Notes: generated by a model from the letters alone, not told the origin. Numbered from the stretch's first letter, positions 53,055-61,592 are shown. The stretch is DNA of 64,000 nucleotides from Verrucomicrobiales bacterium (GCA_024233305.1 JACKPV010000026.1:186001-250000); one strand, 5' to 3'. Numbers and translations are program-made.

Positions 53055-54659
53055 TTATGGGGATTCAACCGCGTGGCGTCCAGTCCGGGCGTCGTTCCCC
53101 GGGATCCGCCGGTCCCCGCGACGCCGGAATGCCGGGACCGCCAGCAGGCCGCCGACGGTGAATGCCGCAGCCACGCTCAACGGAGCGGCCACGCGGTCCC
53201 ACGGCAGCGAGGGCGGCGCCTCCGTCTTCCATTCCAGCCGGCCCGCCAGAATCGCCCCCGGCCCGGGAAACGGCGCCGTCGCCAGGAGTCTTCCGTGCCG
53301 CGCTGCCGTCAGTTGCGAGATGCCCGAACTCGCCACGCGAAACACCGGAATTCCATACTCCGCCGATCGCAACAGCGTCTGCCGGCTGTTCAAACGATGT
53401 TCGTGGGCGCCCCATTCCGCGACATCCATCGCCGGCAGCAACAAGCCCCGCGCTCCCTGACGGACGTAGCGGTCCATGACGCGCGTGTAGCTGGCGTCGT
53501 AGCAGACGGCGATCCCGATTGGTCCCCACGGGGAGTGCCAGACCTTGGAACCGGGAGCCGGCAGGCCGTCGTCGAAGAACTGAATCGGCACGTTTTTCGC
53601 CTGCTTGAAGACCACTTCGCCCTCCGGATCGATGACGAACGCCGTATTGTGAAAGGCGCCCGATGGCAGCGGATCCCGCCCTCCGACAACCAGCCAGCGC
53701 TCGTGATCCCGGCACCAGCGCCGCAACCGGGCAGGTGGTTGCCCTTCGACGGCGTATTCGCTCAGCAGGATCAATTGCGCCTCCGGGTGCCGGGCCACCA
53801 CGGCTTCCAGCCCTGTGATGATCTCCGGCAGGCCGGCGAACTCGAACTGCACCCCGGCCACCGCCACCCCCGGCGTCGTCGGCGCATTGCCGGTGTTGCC
53901 GGTGGCATCGGCCTTCCCGGACCACCAACAGGCGAGTGCGAGGGCCGCGATGAGCGTCATCGCGGCGGTTCCTTCCGCCAAGCGGCCGAGGCAACGGCCC
54001 CGCGTCTCGACGATCCGAACGCCGAACGCCGACAGGAACATCATCATCGCCCCGCTTCCGTAGACGCCGGCAAAATGCAGCCACGCTCCGAAGCCGGGAA
54101 GAGGCAGGCAGCCGCCGGTCAGAAACCAGGCGAAGCGCAGGGGGTAGAGTTCGCTGCGAAAGTACTCGACCGCCATCCAGCCCACGGGCGCCAGCCACAG
54201 GGCCGCCGTTCCTCCCCAACGCTGCTGGACCTGTTGCAGGCCGAGCAGGAACAGCCCCGACCAGAAGGCCAGGATCAGCCAGAGCACCGCGGCCGCCGGT
54301 CCGAAAAGTCGCCAAAAGAAGTGCAGTTCCGGGCCGTAGATCAACAGGCCGACCGTCATCCCGGCGTAGAATGCGCGCCGCGCCGTGCCCAATCGGCGCA
54401 AACTGAAAAGCGCTCCCAGCCAGACCCCGATGAGCCACCAGACGGAGGGTATCAGGAATCCCGCATGAAATCCGCCGGCCCCAACCAGGATCAGCCCGGC
54501 GCCGGCAGGGATTCCCAGCGTGCCCGCCTCACGCAAAACGAGCTTTCCGTGGCCCGCGGCGGTGGCCTCCGCGACGGAAGTGGCTTGCCGCGAAACGCTT
54601 CCTGTTTGCGGTCCGGCGGTGGGTGGAGCCGGGCGGTGGGTGGTTGGGTGGTTGCGCAT
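53055..54659 (-). CDS. Apolipoprotein N-acyltransferase-like protein
   Basis: 534 aa when started at ATG 54659; an upstream TTG frame start coincides with a TTGACA promoter box and is unlikely. An N-terminal region with about six to seven membrane segments (LGIPAGAGLILVGAGGFHAG to ALALACWW) is followed by a nitrilase-fold domain (about 265-480). The triad is Glu in LLSEYAVEG, Lys in FKQAKNVPIQFF and Cys in IAVCYDAS. This is the architecture of Lnt, which adds the third acyl chain to lipoproteins from phospholipid. The sequence near the Lys differs from classical Lnt (no LVPFGEY), so a variant acylase is possible. Operon with aas. Confidence 0.75.
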   Translation of the reverse strand: MRNHPTTHRPAPPTAGPQTGSVSRQATSVAEATAAGHGKLVLREAGTLGIPAGAGLILVGAGGFHAGFLIPSVWWLIGVWLGALFSLRRLGTARRAFYAGMTVGLLIYGPELHFFWRLFGPAAAVLWLILAFWSGLFLLGLQQVQQRWGGTAALWLAPVGWMAVEYFRSELYPLRFAWFLTGGCLPLPGFGAWLHFAGVYGSGAMMMFLSAFGVRIVETRGRCLGRLAEGTAAMTLIAALALACWWSGKADATGNTGNAPTTPGVAVAGVQFEFAGLPEIITGLEAVVARHPEAQLILLSEYAVEGQPPARLRRWCRDHERWLVVGGRDPLPSGAFHNTAFVIDPEGEVVFKQAKNVPIQFFDDGLPAPGSKVWHSPWGPIGIAVCYDASYTRVMDRYVRQGARGLLLPAMDVAEWGAHEHRLNSRQTLLRSAEYGIPVFRVASSGISQLTAARHGRLLATAPFPGPGAILAGRLEWKTEAPPSLPWDRVAAPLSVAAAFTVGGLLAVPAFRRRGDRRIPGNDARTGRHAVESP

Positions 54660-54708
54660 GGCCGGAAAGCAAGGGTCAGATTCGTTTTGCCAACCGCGGA
54701 CAGGATAC

Positions 54709-54737
54709 GGGTTACATTTCAATTGATGATATGTCAA
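54709..54737 (-). promoter_or_regulatory. Candidate promoter for the Lnt-like/aas operon
   Basis: On the minus strand a perfect -35 box TTGACA (54737-54732) is followed after 17 bases by TAACCC, a weak -10. The patch is A+T-rich against its surroundings and lies about 50 bases upstream of the chosen ATG. Confidence 0.35.
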
Positions 54738-54763
54738 CAATTGTGAGACCCAACAAGCAAGAA

Positions 54764-54796
54764 GGCCGGGCGGTCAGCCCGGCCTATCTCATTTTT
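54764..54796. terminator. Strong hairpin, probable bidirectional terminator
   Basis: Perfect eight-base-pair stem GGCCGGGC/GCCCGGCC (54764-54771 with 54777-54784) with loop GGTCA. On the plus strand it is followed by TATCTCATTTTT, on the minus strand by TTCTTGCTTGTTG. On the minus strand it would end transcripts coming from the methyltransferase gene before the Lnt-like operon. Confidence 0.75.
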
Positions 54797-55145
54797 CGAG
54801 AACCTCCCGCTTGCGCGGCTTTCTCCTGAACCACCCGGTTGCAGGACCCTGGTTGCCGGAGCGGCGCCGCAGACTTACGCCATACACACGGAAACTGCAT
54901 TTCTGCACCGACAACGCTTATGAGAATACCGGATGGCCGGGGAACCGCCAGTCGCCAGAACTGGGGACACCACGTCCCCAATAGCAGCCTTCCTGGCTGC
55001 CACCGCCGCTTCGATCGGCGCCGTCGCTCCGGCGGTCAGGACGCCCGGCAGGATGCGATCGGGTGTTGGTCTTCCGGCGCGCTCGACGCCCCGTCCCGTC
55101 TGGGTGGGGGGAGATGGCGGTCGAGGGCTTGCCGGTCCGCCGGGA

Positions 55146-56435
55146 TCATCCCTGGCCGGATTTCCGCAGCAGGCTGATCCGGTTGGTGTTCGTGCCGCGC
55201 AACTGGTTGCTGACGCCCCAGCAGTTGCTGGTCTTGGTGAATTCCTGCGCGTTGATCAGCACCGCCAGCGGCGTCAACCCGGCTCGATGCGCCGCGCCGG
55301 CCACGTGCTCCTCGAGCCGTATCTCTCCATGACGCACTTCGCCCACCTCGAAAGCCACCAAACCGCCCGGCTTCAGCAAACGCCGCAGTTCGATGAAAAC
55401 CCGTTCCATGGCCGCCTCCCATTTTTCGAGACTCGAGATCTGCCAGATCGGCAGTTGGTCGGTTTCGATCCCGCAGAACCACCCGCGCAACCAGTTGTCC
55501 AGGCGGTAGTCGACTGCGTTGAGAAACGGAGGCGAGGTCACCACCAGATCGACGCTGGCGTCGGGCAGTTCCGGCGTGGCATCCGCGCTGCCGGTCACGA
55601 ACCGGGCCCGGGCCGCCGCCGCGCGCAGGTTCTGCGATTCCGCCGCGGTCCGCTCCTTCATGAGCTTCCGCGCCTTGCGGCGGATGAGTTCCGGGACGTC
55701 GCGTCGGGGTGGGGTCTGGTTTCGCTTGGCGTTGATCCGCTTTTGCGCCGTCACGGAGGTCGCCTGATTCGGGGGCAATGTGTAGACGGAGAAGAAGCCC
55801 GGCGAATGCCCGGTCAACCGGTTGGTGGCCACCATGCGGATCCACCCGTCCACGGGATCCCACTCGGGCGAGGCGCTGCGTTCATGCAGGAAGGCCCGGA
55901 GGGCGCAGATTTCCTGCAAGGTCTCGGGATGGTAGAAGACCAGCAACTCTTCGGGACAATCCACTTGGCGCTGGAAATCAACGGCCTCGATCCGCCGGAC
56001 AACCCCGGCCAGATCGACCGGATGCAACCGCGGTTCCGCCAGCATCCGGCTCAACGGGTTGATGTCGGCGGCCCAGGGGATCCGCCCGAGCAAGGCGGCC
56101 TCGATCGCCGTCGTTCCCCGGCCCGAGAACGGATCATAAACCACGTCGCCGGGACCGGTGAGCCGCTCGATGAAGAAGCGGGGCAGCTGTGGTTTGAAAC
56201 AGGCCCGGTAGGAAATCTCATGCAGCCGGCTGGCCTGCCTTTGGCCGGCGGTCCAGAACTCGTTGATGAACACCGGCACCGTTCCGTGTCCCGCCACCGT
56301 CAGTTCGTCCCGGACCGTCCGGGCGCCAAATTCATCGAACGCCTCGATCCCGGCCAGCAGTTCGTCGGTCGCCAACCGTCGGGCGGGCGCCGCGGGCTGG
56401 TCGAACAGTAGCATTTGTGAATCCTCGAACGTCAT
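55146..56435 (-). CDS. Orphan site-specific DNA methyltransferase
   Basis: 429 aa from ATG 56435; the upstream extension is low complexity. An AdoMet motif I, DPFSGRGTT, is at about 101-109 and the catalytic motif IV, TSPPF, at about 300-304, the type found in N4-cytosine and some N6-adenine methyltransferases. About 190 residues separate them (likely target recognition), so the order is motif I, recognition region, motif IV, unlike the beta class where TSPPY precedes DPFxGSGTT. LKPGGLVAFEVGEVRHG near the C-terminus fits the fold. No restriction endonuclease gene is adjacent, so it may have an epigenetic or housekeeping role. Confidence 0.82.
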   Translation of the reverse strand: MTFEDSQMLLFDQPAAPARRLATDELLAGIEAFDEFGARTVRDELTVAGHGTVPVFINEFWTAGQRQASRLHEISYRACFKPQLPRFFIERLTGPGDVVYDPFSGRGTTAIEAALLGRIPWAADINPLSRMLAEPRLHPVDLAGVVRRIEAVDFQRQVDCPEELLVFYHPETLQEICALRAFLHERSASPEWDPVDGWIRMVATNRLTGHSPGFFSVYTLPPNQATSVTAQKRINAKRNQTPPRRDVPELIRRKARKLMKERTAAESQNLRAAAARARFVTGSADATPELPDASVDLVVTSPPFLNAVDYRLDNWLRGWFCGIETDQLPIWQISSLEKWEAAMERVFIELRRLLKPGGLVAFEVGEVRHGEIRLEEHVAGAAHRAGLTPLAVLINAQEFTKTSNCWGVSNQLRGTNTNRISLLRKSGQG

Positions 56436-56586
56436 CGTCAAGCGGGATGGGTAGGCGGAAGTGGCCTCCGGGTCAAGCCGGCGGCGGCACTCCCGGCCGG
56501 CGATTCCTTGCCGGAGACCCGCCGCGCTGGGGTGCGGCGCGGAACCGACTTGCACCGCGGCCGGCGGGCCGGGCGCGAAGCGGGGT

Positions 56587-57462
56587 TCAAGTGGCCGGAA
56601 CGTAGCGTTGCCCGAGCAGCGCCAGGCCGAAACAAGCAGCAAACGCGAAGGCCTGCGCCGGCGATCCCCCACCCACCGCCAACCAGTCCACGATCACGAT
56701 CCCCGCCAGCAGCCCCGAGACCGAGAACGCGGGATTGCCGGATGGCCGCCGCAGCAGATGGTGCAGGAAGGGCAGCATCCAGAGGGTCAACAGGAGGCTC
56801 AGGGCAAAGGCGCGTTCCCGCCAGTGCGCTTCGTTGGCCAGCCAGGCCAGCAGCATTGGAACGGCCAGCAGCAGCAGGGGCCAGCGCGGACGCGGTCCGG
56901 GCACGGATTCACGGCGCGCGATGAGACTGATCCCGACCACATACGCCCCGAGCGCCAGACCGCCCCAGACCGTCAGGCCGGAGATTCCCCCGACCGAGGC
57001 CGACCCGGCGACCAGATACACCATGAACCGGCAGCCGGCGACGAGCAGCACGGCCAACGGGGTCTGCTTGTGGATCGCGTTGTAGGCCAGCACAAGGCCC
57101 AGCAAAACGAGGGTCAGCAGCGCGGTCCCCCATCCCAGCAGCCCGAGCGCCGTGGCGCCAAAAGCCGCCAGGCCCAACCCCCACTGCCAGACGCGCCCTT
57201 CACTGATCGCCCCGGACGGGATCGGGCGTTCCGGACGGTGCGCCCGGTCAAAACGCACGTCGAACGCATCGTTCAAGAACATGCCGCCCAAGTAGACCGC
57301 CGAAGCGCCCGCGAGCAGGGCCAGCAGTCGTTCGGTTGCGCCCGCCCCGCCCAGCCACCAGCCGACCAGGCAATTCGACCACACGGTGGGCAGATTTGAC
57401 ACCCGGCCAAGCACGGCAAGGGTGCGCAACGCAGAAGGTTGATGGTCTGAAACGACCGGCAT
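56587..57462 (-). CDS. UbiA-family prenyltransferase
   Basis: 291 aa from ATG 57462, giving the family start LRTLAVLGRVSNLPTVWSN. The first Asp-rich motif is in GGMFLNDAFDVRFDRAHRPERPIPSG (NDxxDxxxD), which binds the prenyl diphosphate through magnesium. The second conserved loop is represented by LAYNAIHKQTP, without the usual DxxxD, which occurs in divergent members. About eight or nine membrane helices. These enzymes attach isoprenoid chains to aromatic or sugar acceptors (quinones, heme O, tetraether-like lipids). The acceptor cannot be told here and no quinone genes are adjacent. Confidence 0.85.
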   Translation of the reverse strand: MPVVSDHQPSALRTLAVLGRVSNLPTVWSNCLVGWWLGGAGATERLLALLAGASAVYLGGMFLNDAFDVRFDRAHRPERPIPSGAISEGRVWQWGLGLAAFGATALGLLGWGTALLTLVLLGLVLAYNAIHKQTPLAVLLVAGCRFMVYLVAGSASVGGISGLTVWGGLALGAYVVGISLIARRESVPGPRPRWPLLLLAVPMLLAWLANEAHWRERAFALSLLLTLWMLPFLHHLLRRPSGNPAFSVSGLLAGIVIVDWLAVGGGSPAQAFAFAACFGLALLGQRYVPAT

Positions 57463-58388
57463 CAGTGCGCCTAGCAAATCAGGATGCTCCCTGTGAGGCA
57501 ATCGCGCAGACCTTCGGCTCAACCGCGCCGGGCATGATCCAATCCCGACGGCCTTCACCGCGGCGCCGGGGCGACTTCTCACTGCGGAACCTGCTTTCGG
57601 CCTTGTCGCCAACCTGTCTGAACGGGTGCAGAAGAGGTCCGGCTCAAACGGGTCTCACACCGAGGTCGGAGGGGGCTTTCGCGTGCGAACCTCTGTCATT
57701 GCACGCGGCCGGCGAATTGCGTGGGAGGGGGAGTAATCGTCGGTCAGCCGTCCGCCCCCTTTGCCTCGTCCTGCTGCGGACCAGTGCGTTCACCGGGCCC
57801 GGTGTGCGCGAAAGGCGCGACATACCGCCGCTCGGCAGACTTCGTAAACTGGCTCGCCACCGGCGGGATCGCACAAGCCCATGAAGATCAGCGCCGACTG
57901 GACGTCAGCGGCTACCGCGGCGCCTTGGGCGCGGTGGGGCCAATCGTGGGCGGACGAAGAACCTGGCATCTCGTCTGAAGCACCGTCTACCTCTGGGGAT
58001 TGGCCAATGGTGCGGGCGGTCTTGCTTGCTAGGGATGTTCCGCCCAGAAGCGAAGCTCGCCCATTCTCGGACCCTCGGACATGGGCGCGAATTGGCAGTT
58101 TGGCTGTTTTTTGGACATTTTCGTCTTGCGTCTTCCTCCGTGGTGTCGGAAACTGCTGTCCTACCATTCAAAAATTGCCTTCATAGAGGAGGCTGGGATC
58201 CAAGGGGAGAGACGTTCAAGCGGGGTGTGTTGATGGGCGGGTTGTGGTCTCGTGAATGGCACAGGGACGCGGCGCCAGGTGTCTGGCTGACCGCATAGGG
58301 GGCAACGATTGCACCAATTCGCGTCTGGGTCTTCGGGTTGATCGTTCGGAAGGTCGGGGCGCGTGCGAAGAACCGAAGGCTGTAACTT
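57463..58388. other. Long gene-free interval
   Basis: About 925 bases between the UbiA-family gene (minus) and the PEP-CTERM gene (plus). It holds one half of a REP repeat (57850-57915) and otherwise no credible gene. Frames present are short and lack codon bias or motifs. Promoters of both flanking genes must lie here. Confidence 0.5.
57850..57915 (-). repeat. Half copy of the REP-like repeat
   Basis: Read on the minus strand this gives GTAGCCGCTGACGTCCAG followed by TCGGCGCTGA, then CATGGGCTTGTGCGATCC, matching the forward palindrome and following bases at 60249-60310. The second palindrome and module A are absent. Confidence 0.75.
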
Positions 58389-59105
58389 ATGAACATCAGA
58401 ACTCTTATTGCCTTACCGGCTGTCTTGATTCTGGCGGGTCTGCCGGACGCGGAAGCGGCCACTATTGTTGCGGGTGACGACCTGCTCTACAGTACGACGG
58501 GTAAAGTCACGATAACGATTAACAACGCGTTCATTCCAGGAGGCCTTTACGAAGTGATCGACCTCGTCCAGATCAATCCCCCGGCGATCGTCCACCGGGA
58601 CGCGCAGGTGGGCACCACGATCGATACGGAAATCGTGAGCCTTGAGCTCGCGGGAACGAGTTCAACTCTCGGACCGCTGACTGTCCGGGTCGGAGCCGGT
58701 CTTGGAGTAGTCGAGGGGCCAACCTTGGGTCAGGTCACCGATGTCGTCCAGAACCCGGCCGATCCAGGCTTCCCGACAGGCGACCCGTCGAGTTTCCAGT
58801 CTGGGAAAAGCTACTTCAACGCGCTGTTCGAGATCGATACCTCTTTGGGGGTTGCCTACAATAAGATTCCACACCAGTTGGGGCCGGTGCCGATTTCCTC
58901 GCTACCTCCGGATCCCATCTACTATCCGAGTCCGGCCAGCCTTCCGCTCTGGCTGGATATCGGGACCATCGGTGATCATAGTGACGACGTTCAGATCGGG
59001 ATGATCGGTCCGATATTCCACACCCCCGAGCCGGACAGCTATGCTCTGATCGCGGTCGCTGGACTCCTCGGCTTCGGAGTTTACCGGAGGCGAGTTCGCG
59101 GCTGA
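58389..59105 (+). CDS. PEP-CTERM sorting-signal protein
   Basis: A 238-residue exported protein: signal peptide (MNIRTLIALPAVLILAGLPDAEA), a beta-rich middle of unknown function and a C-terminal PEP-CTERM tripartite signal (TPEPDSYALIAVAGLLGFGVYRRRVRG region: Pro-Glu-Pro, hydrophobic helix, Arg-rich end). Such signals are processed by exosortase (EpsH type) in Gram-negative exopolysaccharide producers, so the genome should encode one. The middle has no known enzymatic motif. Followed 27 bases later by a strong terminator; monocistronic. Confidence 0.92.
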   Translation: MNIRTLIALPAVLILAGLPDAEAATIVAGDDLLYSTTGKVTITINNAFIPGGLYEVIDLVQINPPAIVHRDAQVGTTIDTEIVSLELAGTSSTLGPLTVRVGAGLGVVEGPTLGQVTDVVQNPADPGFPTGDPSSFQSGKSYFNALFEIDTSLGVAYNKIPHQLGPVPISSLPPDPIYYPSPASLPLWLDIGTIGDHSDDVQIGMIGPIFHTPEPDSYALIAVAGLLGFGVYRRRVRG

Positions 59106-59131
59106 TCCTACAACCAACGGAATCGTGACGG

Positions 59132-59160
59132 GCGGTCGATCTCGGCCGCTCTTTTTCTTT
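59132..59160 (+). terminator. Intrinsic terminator after the PEP-CTERM gene
   Basis: Seven-base-pair stem GCGGTCG/CGGCCGC (one T-G wobble) with loop ATCT at 59132-59149, directly followed by TCTTTTTCTTT. Confidence 0.85.
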
Positions 59161-59220
59161 CGAAATCCGTTGCCGGAGCCAGAGCGTGATGAGGAAGTAT
59201 CGGGGCGTCTCTCGCGACAC

Positions 59221-60192
59221 TCAACCAGCGCTGTCCGACTCCCCTGTGGCAGTCCATGACAACATGCGCCGGACTTGTGCCTGCCAAGCGGCATAGGCCC
59301 GCTCGGACTTGGTACCATCCGGCGACGGAAGGCAGCGGTCGGTAACGGACGCTGCTTCGATGACCGGCATGTCGCACAGCAACAGGGCTGCTGCGTGCGT
59401 TTCTTGGAGGACGGAGTTTTCCTGTTGGCGGGCCTTGGCGGCGAAGGCGGCGCCTTGGGCGAGGTGGGGCCAGTGGTCGGCAGCGTTTTGGCGAAGTTGG
59501 CGGAGGCCTGCGGCATCTGCGCCTCCGGCGTAGGTTGCGGCCAGGCCGATGCCGCCCCAAAGGTCGCCTTGGCGTTCCGGGGGGAATCTGGCGATCGCGT
59601 CGCGGATGCGGTCGGGATCGGCGCCGGCCACGAACCAGAGGCTGCGGCCCAGGCCCTGGTCGAAGACGTTTCGGTCGTAGCCTTGCAGGCGTTTGGGTGC
59701 GGGTTGGCCCTCCGAATATCGGCGCCAATGGAAGAAGCCTTCGTGGAAGCCGTAGCCGTCGGTGATGAGCCAGCCGAGCAGGGGATCCCAGCGCGAGCGC
59801 ATGCGGGGGATGTCGCGGTGCAGGCGGGCCGCCGCCCAACCCAACCCCACATAGACGAGGTAGATGTGTGGCGCGCCTGCGCCTTTCGCAAAGGCTGCGG
59901 CCCGGCTCGGACGCCATGGTGTCAGGCGGTCCAGGATCTCCAGGGCCATCGCCGCCCCCTCGGCGGCGAAACCTTGGTGTTCACGCGGAATCCGCCCAAG
60001 TCGCTCGCCCAACTCGCTCAGAGCGGCCGAGGCAAGCGCCGCGTGATAGCCGTCCGCGAAGACCGACGCGATCCGTTCCAGCCGTTCCCGCACCGGCGCG
60101 GGCGCAGGCGCGAATCCCAGGCGATCGAACGAGAGCATCGCCGGACGAATGCCCAGCAACCGTCGGCGGAAGGCGGGCCAGAACGGGCGCAT
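59221..60192 (-). CDS. DUF1702 family protein
   Basis: 323 aa from ATG 60192 (MRPFWPAFRRRLLGI). It follows the DUF1702 family: FDRLGFAPAPAPVRERLERI, VFADGYHAAL, HIYLVYVGLGWAAARL, GFHEGFFHWRRY, the diagnostic YDRNVFDQGLGRSLWFVAGAD and FPPERQGDLWGGIGLAATYAGG. DUF1702 genes often accompany enediyne-type UnbL/UnbU or ASPIC/UnbV genes, yet the biochemical role is unknown. No such partners appear within this window. The upstream region is occupied by composite repeats, so its promoter lies within or beyond them. Confidence 0.85.
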   Translation of the reverse strand: MRPFWPAFRRRLLGIRPAMLSFDRLGFAPAPAPVRERLERIASVFADGYHAALASAALSELGERLGRIPREHQGFAAEGAAMALEILDRLTPWRPSRAAAFAKGAGAPHIYLVYVGLGWAAARLHRDIPRMRSRWDPLLGWLITDGYGFHEGFFHWRRYSEGQPAPKRLQGYDRNVFDQGLGRSLWFVAGADPDRIRDAIARFPPERQGDLWGGIGLAATYAGGADAAGLRQLRQNAADHWPHLAQGAAFAAKARQQENSVLQETHAAALLLCDMPVIEAASVTDRCLPSPDGTKSERAYAAWQAQVRRMLSWTATGESDSAG

Positions 60193-60227
60193 GCCAAGAC
60201 TATCGACCCCGACCGTGGTCGAGCCAA

Positions 60228-60820
60228 GTCGTATCGATTCAACACGCGGTAGCCACCGACGTGCAGTCGGCGATGAAATCCAAGGGCTTATGCGATCCCT
60301 CCGATCCCGACCGGCAGTCATGTCTTGCTGAATCGTTGCCCCCGGTGGCAGGCGGACGTTTCCCCGCTGAATGAAGCGCCGTCCTTACGTCGGCGGTGAC
60401 GACTTCTTGAATCGTCACCGCTCAGCCGTATCGATTCAGTCAGCGAACCGCGGATGGGCACGGATACCACGGATAGGGCGCGGCGCTGAGTCGTTGGCGG
60501 ATAGGGCGGAAAAGCTCCCTGAATGGTGAGTTCGAACCCAGGGCGGGTAATCCTGGTTTCCCTCAGTATCCGTGCCCATCCGCGCCCATCAGTGGTGAAT
60601 CCTACTGCATGGTTACGGCTCAGCCGTATCGATTCAACACGGGGTAGCCGCCGACGTGTAGTCGGCGCTGAAATCCAAGGGCTTACGCGGGCTCGCCGAT
60701 TCCGATCAGCAGTCACCTTTCGGTGAATCGTCGCCCTCGACGGCAGGCAGCCCTATCCCAGCTGAATCATGCGCCGACTGCACGTCGGCGGCCACGAGTT
60801 ACTGAATCGTCACCGCTCAG
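60228..60820 (+). repeat. Composite repeat array B-A-B
   Basis: The longest copy of the repeat family. The first REP pair has its palindromes at 60249-60276 (GTAG prefix) and 60371-60402 (decayed). Then the joint palindrome at 60417-60429, module A (60430-60614), the perfect joint palindrome ACGGCTCAGCCGT (60615-60627), and a second REP pair with palindromes at 60644-60671 (GTAG prefix) and 60767-60795 (CGCCGACTGCACGTCGGCG, seven-base-pair stem). Within each pair lies a small TCACC-TTTC-GGTGA hairpin. The right edge overlaps the stop codon of the HAD gene on the minus strand. It fills the gap between the HAD and DUF1702 genes. Confidence 0.9.
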
Positions 60821-61452
60821 GCGACGGGCAGGCCGTGGGTGGCCATTGTGCGGATGGATTCCTCCGGGGCTTGGTGGACGAATGCCCGCCAGCCGCGCTC
60901 GCGGGCGGCCACGACGTTTTCCTCGCGGTCGTCGAGGTAGAAGATCTCCGGGCCCCGGCTGTTGGTGCGGGCCTCGAGGACCTCGTAAAGCCTCGGTTCG
61001 GGCTTCATCGAGCCGTGCTCGAAGGACAGCACCTGGTGGTCGAGGAGCGCGTAGAACGAGTAGGTTCGCGCGATGTGGCGGATGGCCATGTCGTTCGTGT
61101 TGGACAGGGCGGCGGTGACCAGGCCCGCCGCCTTCAGCCGGGGAACCAGCGCGGTCATCGGGGTGATCTCGGTGAAGATGTCACCGAACACGGTCTCGAA
61201 CTCGGCGAGCGAACCGTCGAAACCGGTCAACCGTTGGACCTCGGCGAAAAAGGCTGCGGTGCTGAGTTCGCCCCGTTCGTAGGCCAGCAGGAGCGGCGAG
61301 CCGTTCAGCGCCTCGTTCACGGTGTGCAGGCTGACCCGGGTGCGCGGCAGGAAGCGGCGCACCGCAATCGCATAGTCGAAGTCGAGCACGACCTTGCCAA
61401 GATCGAAGACGACGACCCGGATGGGCGCGGAGGGGGGGGTACTGGTGGTCAT
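60817..61452 (-). CDS. HAD-superfamily phosphatase (subfamily IA, YihX-like)
   Basis: 211 aa. Motif I is VVFDLGKVVLDFD (nucleophile Asp; the second position is Gly-Lys rather than the usual Asp, as in YihX-like members). Motif II is the Ser/Thr in AALSNTND, motif III the Lys in SMKPEPRLYEV, and motif IV FYLDDREENVVAA. These soluble enzymes dephosphorylate small metabolites such as sugar phosphates; the substrate is unknown. The TGA stop is the first triplet of the repeat edge TGAGCGGTGACG. Gap of about 140 bases from recR upstream. Confidence 0.9.
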   Translation of the reverse strand: MTTSTPPSAPIRVVVFDLGKVVLDFDYAIAVRRFLPRTRVSLHTVNEALNGSPLLLAYERGELSTAAFFAEVQRLTGFDGSLAEFETVFGDIFTEITPMTALVPRLKAAGLVTAALSNTNDMAIRHIARTYSFYALLDHQVLSFEHGSMKPEPRLYEVLEARTNSRGPEIFYLDDREENVVAARERGWRAFVHQAPEESIRTMATHGLPVA

Positions 61453-61592
61453 GGAGAGTGTCCTGGTCCTTCGGGCGCGGCTCAGGTGTCATGAACCTGG
61501 GGCCGCTCCGGGGGCGGCCCTCACTATTGCAGGAGGGAGCGCCTGCAATGGACGCAGTACCGACCCTGTCGCTCGGTTCATGGGAAGTGCGT

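Larger units (their letters stand above)
54660..55145. other. Gene-free interval with terminator
   Basis: Between the Lnt-like gene and the methyltransferase stop. It contains the candidate promoter and a strong hairpin terminator, plus a second small hairpin GGGGAC-ACCAC-GTCCCC near 54962-54978. I see no protein-coding frame that stands out. An RNA gene cannot be excluded because the patch 54720-54930 is less G+C-rich than the rest. Confidence 0.4.

Noticed and set aside
51594..54746. 1,050-codon plus-strand frame opposite aas and the Lnt-like gene
   Set aside because: Low-complexity Arg/Pro/Gln/His translation typical of an antisense frame; the minus-strand genes have full family motifs.
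54740..54960. Structured RNA (6S, tmRNA or SRP-like) in the less G+C-rich patch
   Set aside because: No diagnostic conserved core of those RNAs could be found by eye; only a terminator hairpin is supported.
57790..58186. Short overlapping frames on both strands between the UbiA-family and PEP-CTERM genes
   Set aside because: Part of their translation comes from the REP repeat; no codon bias, motif or start signal.
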